Source of the DNA: Isoetes taiwanensis
Lineage: Eukaryota; Streptophyta; Lycopodiopsida; Isoetales; Isoetaceae
NCBI GenBank assembly: GCA_021234155.1
Contig: JAJEKV010000004.1
Span: forward strand, 29,233,305-29,297,304
Length of the DNA: 64,000 bases
Reading direction: 5' to 3'
Of the stretch, positions 56,540-64,000 are shown piece by piece. Positions within the stretch are counted from its first letter, which is position 1. Every line of letters starts with the position of its first letter. Position numbers and translations under genes: made by a program. The notes beneath the pieces were generated by a model. It saw only the letters and a program-made list of their open reading frames with translations. It was not told where the DNA came from and searched no databases.

Positions 56540-56966
56540 GATGGCATATTTAAACCACCTTCGCATGTTGCAGCCTAGGTGGCATGTTGGAGCGCACGTG
56601 GCATGTTTGAGCCACCTTGGCATGTTCAAGCCTAGGTGGCATGTTTGAGCAACCGTGGCATGTTTGAGCCACCTCGCATATTGGAGCCTAGGTGGCATGT
56701 TTGAACCACCTTGACATGTTGGAGCCACCTTGGCATGTTTGAGCTAGGTGGCATGTGGGAGCCTAGGTGGCATGTTTGAACCACCTTGGCATGTTGGAGC
56801 CTAGGTGGCCATGTTGGAGCTCGCATGGCATGTTTGAGCCGCCTTGACATGTTGTAGCCTAAGTGGCATGTTGGAGCCCACGTGGCATGTTTGAGCCACC
56901 TTGGCATGTTTGAGCATGTTTGAGCCTAGGAGCATGTTTGAGCCACCTTGGCATGTTTGAGCCACC
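56540..56966. repeat. Minisatellite array B
   Basis: Same 14-bp core and linkers as array A, with more deletions. Confidence 0.95.
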
Positions 56967-57239
56967 CCATTTCGTCAGTTTCTATTGCTTCTTGTTTTCA
57001 ACTGTAGCTTCTCGACCATGTCTCAAGTGCAACTGAATAAAACTCGACCTCCATAACGTAAACCCTACAATAACCTAGCAACGCACAGGGTTTACGTTTT
57101 GGAGGCAATACCCTAGCCAGATTGGACCAGGATCTTGCACAATGTCATGAGGTAGTGGGAGGGCGTTGACGCCAGAAGACGGAGCCCTAAAACCTTCCAG
57201 AAGAAGTTTGTCCCAAAGGTCCTCTCTGGAGGGTCCTTG

Positions 57240-58395
57240 GCCACGGACGGGCAACTCTCCCACCCCGGAACTGTGATCTGACTCTGCCAACGGACTCGAA
57301 ACATCGACATTACCCTGGAGACCAAGTTTTGTGGGCAGAAGACCACCCCTGCTCCCGGAAGCGCCAAAGTAGCTCATGTCCAACACGTTCATAGTGAATT
57401 GGCATTAGCGGAGGGTGCAGAATACTGCCATGTGAATTGGCATTAGCGGAGCATAAACACAAAGAAAAGCACAGATAAAAATTCGGGTCTCGAAAAAGGT
57501 GAAATCTTGGCGGGATGTGCGGCATGACGCCGCACACGCAAGAGAAAAAAATGCCGAGCAATAGAAGCACAAGCGAGAGGCATGAGGCGAAGCTTCCGAG
57601 CCAACCCCTTAGGAGACCAGAGATTAGGTAGCGTCCTACTAGGTAGTGGAGCTAGCTTTGCTTCTCCGTGGTCACATGTATACCACCTAGCGGTCCTAGT
57701 CTTTGCTATTCTCACTTCAATCTTCTACCGGGGCCTCGGGGTGAACCCCAAGTATCTTGTTTCATGAGGCTAGTCCAATTTGGGGGCTGAGGGGGCTGGA
57801 CCCCCACTCCGGACCGAACCGGCTCAGCCAATGGACCCGGGAACATCCCCATTACCTAGGGGACCAAGTTTCATGGGCGAAGACCACCCCTCTCCAAGAA
57901 ACGCCAAAGTAGGTCGTTTACTACACACTTGTAGTCAATTGGCATGGAGGTGGATCTTTGAATACCTCCTAGTGAGGGGTAAGTGATTGATCCCACAGGA
58001 AAACTCGCCGTGGAACTTGTCCCCTAGGGTAATTTCCCGTTCGGACGACAGGGAGGTCGGATCGCCAATCGGGGCCTCCTCCATGCCCCAAAATCAAAAC
58101 GTGGTCTAAACCTTGTCGAGGCCAGCGGGCCATCCCAATAAAAATCGAGGGTCTAAAACTCATCCGGAAATACCGGGGATTTTCCTATACTCCCGGGGCC
58201 ACTTGGCAAACCAGCTGGCTGAAAACCAGGATTTTTCCCTGCCCCATGCATTAATTATGAATTTCGGAGCATAAACACAAAGAAAACCTGCGGATAAAAA
58301 TCCGGGTCTCAAAAAAGGTGAAATCTTGGCGGGATGTGCAGCATGCCTTTGCATACGCAAGAGAAAATGCACCAGCATATATACCTTTCGGAGAC
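57240..58395. repeat. Diverged direct duplication between arrays B and C
   Basis: 57240-57570 and 57795-58395 share GACCAAGTTT(C/T), GAAGACCACCCCT, CGCCAAAGTAG, GGAGCATAAACACAAAG and GGTGAAATCTTGGCGGGATG. Spacing grows from ~540 to ~820 bases because the second copy has extra sequence. No coding role is seen. Confidence 0.75.
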
Positions 58396-58474
58396 TCCCC
58401 TTCATAAGAAAGGGGGGCCGTCGAGGTGCTGCGGTGTTTGCGGCACACATCCAAGGTCCATGTCACCATCATCT

Positions 58475-58600
58475 AGCCATGTCACCTAAAATTTGCCAAC
58501 ATCACCCAATGAAAAGACCAAAGATGGACATCTTTGGTTTTAACCTAGTCAAAACTTGACCTTGCTTACTTGGCATGCCATGTCACCACTTGGGGTGCCT
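58475..58600. repeat. Inverted partner of 56285-56410
   Basis: See 56285-56410. It directly precedes array C. Confidence 0.75.
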
Positions 58601-59880
58601 AGGTGGCATGCTTGAGACTAGGTGGCATGCATGAGCCACCTTGGCATGTTGGAGCCACCATGGCATGTTTGAGCCACCTTGGCATGTTGGAGCCCCCGTG
58701 GCATGTTTGAGCACGTTGGAGCCTAGGTGGCATGTTTGAGCCAATTTGTCATGTTGCAGCCTAGGTGGCATGTTTGAGCCACCTTGGCATGTTTGAGCCT
58801 AGGTGGCATGTTGGAGCCACCTTGGCATGTGGGAACCACCTTGGCATGTTTGAGCCTAGGTGGCATGTTTGAGCCACCTTGGCATGTTGGAGCCCACGTG
58901 GCATGTTTGAGCCACCTTGGCATGTTTGAGCACGTTGGAGCCTAGGTGGCATGTTTGAGCCACCTTGGCATGTTGGAGCCACCTTGGCATGTTGGAGCCT
59001 AGGTGGCATGTTGGAGACCACGTGGCATGTTTGAGCCACCTTGCCATGTTTGAGCCTAGGTGGCATGTTGGAGCCTGTGTGGCATGCTTGAGCCACCTTG
59101 GCATGTTGGAGCCCACGTGGCATATTTGAGCCACCTTGGCAAGTTGGAGCATAGGTGGCATGTTAGAGCCAGCGTGGCATGTTTGAACATGTTGGAGCCT
59201 AGGTGGCATGTTGGAGCCACCTTGGCGCGTGGCATGTTGGAGCCACGTGGCATGTTTGAGCCTAGGTGGCGGGTTAGCCCCACGGTGGCATGTTGGAGCC
59301 TAGGTGGCATGTTTGAGCCAACTTGGCATTTTTAAGCCTAGGTTGCATGTTGTGAGCCACCTTGGCATGTTGGAGGCTAGGTGGCATGTTGGAGCCCACG
59401 TGGCATGTTTGAGCCACCTTGGCATGTTTGAGCCTAGGTGGCATGTTTGAGCCCACCTTGGCATGTTTGAGCCACGGCATGTTTGAGCCCTAGGTGGCAT
59501 GTTTGGGAGCCTAGGTGGCATGTTTGACCCACCTTGGCATGTTTGAGCCTAGGTGGCATGTTGGAGCCACCTTGGCATGTTGGAGCCTAAGTGAGCTCCG
59601 CATGGCATGTTTGAGCCTATGTGGCATGTTTGAGCCACCTAGGAATGTTGGACCCTAGGTGGCATGTTGGAGCCCGTGGCATATTTGAGCCACCTTGGCA
59701 AGTTGGAGGCGTAGGTGGCATGTTGGAGCCCTGCGTGGCATGTTTGAGCACGTTGGAGCCTAGGTGGCATGCTTGAGCCATTTTGTCATGTTGGAGCCTA
59801 GGTGGCATGTTGGAGCCACCTTGGCATGTTTGAGCCTAGGTGGCATGTTAGAGCCACCTTGGCATGTTGGTGCCCACGTT
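58590..59880. repeat. Minisatellite array C
   Basis: About 65-70 monomers of the same 19-bp repeat in the same orientation as arrays A and B. Confidence 0.95.
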
Positions 59881-59998
59881 ATGCAAAAATAGGTGTTAAG
59901 TAATTGAAGTAGTCAGAAGTAACTTGTGTTACATGGAATACTAGTATAAGAACATGTGATCGTGCGTGCATCACATGTAGCAAATCAAGTACTACGTC

Positions 59999-60446
59999 CT
60001 ACCACTATATAAAGACCCCGTGATATGGAAGGATAGGACATGTAGAGAATCAAGTACTCTTTTCCTACTTCTATAAAGACATGTGAGAATAGAAGTATTA
60101 CACATGTAAGTAATTCATGTATTCTTTCCTACAATGCCTTAGCAAATAAAAGTACTGGTCCTACTACTATAAAGACATGTGACATGGAAGCATATGACAT
60201 GTAGAGAATCAAGTATTCTTTCAGGCTTCTATAAAGACATGTGACAATAGAAGTATTACACATGTCGTAATTCATGTATTCTTTCCTACAATGCCTTAGC
60301 AAATAAAGTACTCTGTCCTACTACTATAAAGACATGTGAATGGAAGTATAGGACATGTAGAGAATCAAATATTCTTTCCTACATCTATAAAGACATGTGA
60401 CAATAGAATTATTAGACATGTAGAAATTCAAGTACTCTTTCCTACA
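59999..60446 (+). repeat. Tandem ~155-165-bp repeats with TATAAAG in each half
   Basis: Units start near 59999, 60151 and 60318. Each has two related halves containing TATAAAGACATGTG, ACATGTAGAGAATCAAG and CTTTCCTAC. Six TATAAAG sites plus a TATAAAA occur in about 450 bp, upstream of copia gag. Confidence 0.8.
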
Positions 60447-60625
60447 GTGGATTGTATTATAAAATGACATGTCACAATAGAAGAAACTACAAAACAACAG
60501 TGGATGTTTTAATCCACTGAAAAAAGAACACCATTATCGAACAAAACCATACCTTCACAAATCCACATGTAGGATTCTTTGAAAACAGGACATGTAGACC
60601 TACCAAAACTGATGTTTTCAACAGT
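60447..60625. repeat. AC-rich block ending AACAGTGGACCAAAA
   Basis: Contains AACAGTGGATGTTTTAATCCACTG-like inverted arms and ends immediately before the gag frame. Confidence 0.6.
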
Positions 60626-60640
60626 GGACCAAAAACCGGG

Positions 60641-61464
60641 GTGAGTGTGTTTGACGGCGTCGGTTTCCATCATTGGAAACTTAAAATGAAGATGCTACTT
60701 CTAGAAAAAGATTTATGGAAGATGGTTGATGGTTCTGAAGCGCGACCAACTGGCCAAGAAGAGAAGGCCAAATGGGAGGCCCGAGATGGTAGAGCACTCG
60801 CTGCTATCATACTCAATTTGAAGGACAATGTGGTGACTCATGTCAGCAGCGCCAAAACGTCCAAAGAAGCTTGGGAACATCTAGTTGGTATGTATGAACC
60901 TCAAGATGCATGCACCAAACTTTTTCTAAGAAAACGATTTTATAAATCTCTCCAAATGGTGGAAAATCAAAGCATGGCCGAATTCATCAATGAATTCAAG
61001 ACACTTTTGGAGCAACTCGCAAAGCGATTGGCTCTCAATTCAAGATTCTGATGCGGTGATGACCCTTCTAGGAAGTTTGCCTCCTTCCTATGATACTTTT
61101 ATACAATCTATAGGGCTCAAGCAATGGGGGCGCCGGATCAGCGGCAACCAATATCATGTCGCGCAATCCACCATAGCCATGCTTCTTCAAGAAGAAACTA
61201 GAAGAAAGTCCTTGAACACTTCTAGTGATGGGGTTGTTGCTTTTTATACTCAAGCAACAAGCGGTCAAACTATGGAGGCAAGCCCAAGTTTCGACCCAAT
61301 TCACGATCGATTCGTCCTTCAATCAACAATCCTTCAACAAGGATGATGCAAGCAAAGGCTTCAACAAGAAGCCCATGAATCGCACAAAATTAATATGCAA
61401 TTATTGTGGAAAACCAAACCATTATGCCGAGATTGTCACACTCGACTTGCAAAAAAGAGCGTAA
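60641..61464 (+). pseudogene. copia gag, frameshifted
   Basis: Starts VFDGVGFHHWKLKMKMLL, with LLEKDLWKMVDG and SSAKTSKEAWEHLVGMYE typical of copia gag, to a frameshift near 61030. The next frame continues LLGSLPPSYDTFIQSI. The zinc knuckle begins CNYCGKPNHYAE near 61397, but a frameshift removes the last cysteine. No ATG begins the gag domain; upstream lies the AC-rich block, so the true start may be lost. Confidence 0.88.
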
Positions 61465-62472
61465 CAAGGCAAAGCGTGATCATCAATGATCATCAAGAAA
61501 GGTTATGTGTCTCACAAGTTTCATGTTCTTACGTGACTAACCATTCTAGTGGCTGGTTTTAGATTTCGCATGTACTTTGCTCATATGACTCCACAGCGTG
61601 ATTCTTTCATCACATATCAAAAGATGCCACCTGGGCATTTGTTCTCTTAGGAGATGATAGTCCCCTCGATGATCGAAGGACAAGGCAAAGTTTGATTGCA
61701 ATCTGCAGATGGATCGATCAAAACAATACATGATGTATTACATGTACCCCGCTTGACCAAGAACTTGCTCTCAGTTAGCAAGATTTATGATGTTGGATTA
61801 AAAGTCCAATTTGGCATCAAAGAGTGCCAACTTCAAGATTCTCATGGACGCAAACTTGCTCAAGGCGTACGCGAAGGAAGTCTCTATAGATTCCCGCTTT
61901 CTAATGTGCCTCAACACTCTGTCAATGCAGTAACCACTACTCCCAACGATGTTTATCAATGGTACTTACGATTGGGACATGCTGGACTGCATGCCTTGAA
62001 GCAACTCCACTCCAAGAAGATGGTTCGAGATTTCAATATTCAGCCAAATACTAGTTTGCCAGTATGTGAAGCATGTTTAATTGGCAAGCATCATCGGTTA
62101 CCTTTTCCCAAGGTCAGTCATTCAAGAGCCGAGCATCCACTTGACTTGGTACACACTGACATTGGTGAGTCCGAAATACTTTCTGATAATGGCTGTAAAT
62201 ATTTCATCACATTTATTGATGATTATTCTAAATACACCACTGTGTATTTTCTTAAAAAGAAATCTGCAGCTTTAGAAGCTTTTAAAGAATACAAAGCTCT
62301 AGCTGAGAACCAACTTGGAAGAACCATCAAATGTCTCAGATCTGACAATGGTGGTGAATATATCTCCAAAGCATTCACAAGTTTACGTGCACAACATGGA
62401 ATTTGGAAATTTGTGACTCCATACTCTCCTCAACAAAATGGTGTAGCCGAGAAAGAATCGCACTCTTGCTGA
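61465..62472 (+). pseudogene. copia protease remnant, GAG-pre-integrase and integrase core
   Basis: The protease region is broken (61500-61690); DVLHVPRLTKNLLSVSKI remains. Then YQWYLRLGHAGLHALKQLH and VCEACLIGKHH form the HHCC zinc module. The integrase core shows LVHTDIGE, FIDDYSKYTTVYF, LRSDNGGEY and TPYSPQQNGVAE, so its DDE acidic residues are visible. The frame stops at 62472 by a frameshift. Confidence 0.9.
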
Positions 62473-62965
62473 AAGTGCACCGCAGTATGTTGCATTTGAG
62501 TCAACTTCCTCATTATTTTTTTGGGCGAAATTTGTAGCAACAGCTACCTATATTCAAAATCGATTGCCCACACAAGCATTGCAAGATCAAACTCCATATG
62601 AAGCTTGGATTGGTAAGCAACCAACATTATCCCATCTAAAAGTGTTTGGTTGTATTGGATATGTGCATGTACCTAAACAAAAACGAAGAAAATGGGAGGA
62701 CCATAGTATCAAGTGTATCTTTGTTGGCTCTGATATGTACGCCAAGGCATATCGTATGTACAACCCCCTTACCAAGAAGGTTTTCATCTCCCGAGATGTT
62801 ACATTTGTTGAAGATACCTTCTGGAATTTGAAAGATGTATCTCCTACATCCTGGTGCCAAGGCCCTTGGCAAGTCCTCTATCCTCCAATATCTCCTCTCA
62901 CTCAGGATGATAACATGCACTCAATTCTCCAATCCTTCAAGAAGAGCAACAAGCTCCTGTTATAG
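62473..62965 (+). pseudogene. copia integrase C-terminal region
   Basis: TPYEAWIGKQPTLSHLKVFG, HSIKCIFVGSDMYAKAYRMY and KKVFISRDVTF are the usual copia pattern. It stops at 62965. Confidence 0.88.
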
Positions 62966-63018
62966 TCCCAGAGGAAGCCCCAGCAACTACAAATATTGAA
63001 GATCTTGCTCCCGACATT

Positions 63019-63945
63019 ATGCAAGATGAAGATGTTCAAGATGACCAACCGATCACCTCGAGTGACGAAGCCCCTGATCATGTGCAACAATTTATGGAAA
63101 GCCCACTTCCTCTAGTGGCATCCCCAAGTACAAGTCGCTATGGTCGAAAACGTACTCCATCTTTGAAGGCTTTAGAGTCCTCCATGCAAACATTAAAGAA
63201 GCATTTTGCTATGCCCATAGTTGGTGATCCACTAACTCTTAAAGATGCTTTATCAGATCCAAATTCCAAAGAATGGCATGATGCTATGACTTCTGAATAT
63301 GATTCTCTCATGAAGAATCAAACATGGACCTTGCAACCACTCCCACCAGGGCGTAAAGCAATTGGTTGTAAGTGGCTCTTTAAACGCAAATACAAACCTG
63401 ATGGATCTATTGATCGTTATAAAGCAAGATTAGTAGCAAAAGGATATTCTCAAATTGAAGGGATCGATTACCTTGATACCTTCTCTCCTGTTGTCAAAAT
63501 AACATCCATCAGAACTCTCCTCACACTTGCTGTTGCTCAAGATATGCACATCCATCAATTGGATGTTAAGACTGCATTTCTCAATGGTAACTTGGAAGAA
63601 GATATCTTCATGAAACAACCCGAAGGTTATGTTCAACCTGGACAAGAGACTTTGGTATGCAAGTTACATAAGTCTTTATATGGCCTCAAGAAGTCTCCAC
63701 GAGCATGGTATCAATGGATTGACACTTTTCTCAAGTCACATAGCTATGAGCAAGGGGGAGCAGACAGTAACATCTACATCAAGAAGAGAAACTGTCATAT
63801 TTTGCTCCTAGCTCTGTATGTGGATGATGCCATATTAATAAGCAACAACTTGAATTTTCTGAGCGAGTGTAAACAAATCCTTGCGAAAGAATTTCAAATG
63901 ACTGATTATGGTGAAATTGCTTACTGCTTAGGAAACAAGGTTTAA
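63019..63945 (+). pseudogene. copia reverse transcriptase (RVT_2), interrupted
   Basis: 308 codons open. WHDAMTSEYDSLMKNQTW, YKARLVAKGYSQIEGIDY, LDVKTAFLNG, KSLYGLKKSPRAWY and YVDDAILI are present, so the catalytic aspartates are intact. The frame stops at KV just before a hairpin (63950-63976), where the domain should continue. The rest of RT and RNase H lies beyond the window or is lost. Confidence 0.92.
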
Positions 63946-63949
63946 AATG

Positions 63950-63976
63950 AAACGCACTTATTTAAGAAGTGCGTTT
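63950..63976. other. Perfect 10-bp-stem hairpin at the RT break
   Basis: AAACGCACTT (63950-63959) pairs with AAGTGCGTTT (63967-63976). It may be the start of an inserted element. Confidence 0.6.
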
Positions 63977-64000
63977 GAAAGATTCCTTCTGAAAATTTAT

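Overview
This is plant nuclear DNA from a large, repeat-rich genome. The evidence is Ty1/copia elements with initiator-Met tRNA primer-binding sites, plant-type LINEs, a Helitron end and an intact leucine-rich-repeat receptor-like protein gene. The density of nested, decayed elements would suit a fern or gymnosperm, but nothing seen fixes the species. Only one full-length protein gene appears intact: the receptor-like protein at 40083-42905. A second host locus, a divergent histone H3 gene with a very long tail (19726-20862, minus), has three in-frame stops. A chloroplast-targeted first exon (55474-55753) may be a third.

Layout. 1-3520: a copia pol fragment, then a complete gag-protease-only copia element (1131-3515, 5-bp target duplication) that itself carries a 282-bp inverted-repeat element and a 154-bp TG...CA element. 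4621-18634: a tandem array of a ~4.2 kb AT-rich unit. Units 1 and 2 share a 5'-truncated LINE, unit 3 keeps the empty site, and unit 2 is split by a 4.0 kb inverted-terminal-repeat element holding six copies of a ~68-bp palindrome. 19726-22290: the H3-like locus beside an LTR and primer-binding site. 22300-25620: GT-rich tandem repeats and a LINE tail. 26018-27560: a 19-bp-monomer minisatellite. 28035-36340: microsatellites, a truncated LINE and a nearly full-length but frameshifted LINE with tandem promoter-like 5' monomers. 37310-39597: LTR and LINE debris.

39900-42945: the receptor-like protein gene with TATA box and poly(A) signal. 44098-45850: two more LINE 3' ends. 48462-49205: a copia 5' LTR, primer-binding site, a 58-codon arginine-rich ORF and a gag start, cut off by a GT-rich block. 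53765-53793: a Helitron 3' end. 56285-59880: two more arrays of the same minisatellite around a diverged direct duplication. 59999-64000: a plus-strand copia element with gag, protease remnant, integrase and reverse transcriptase, running off the window.

The genes do not form an operon or pathway. The main story is nested transposition with several datable empty sites, a LINE lineage whose 3' ends keep a folded structure while their sequence and microsatellite tails change, and an unusual histone H3 variant locus.
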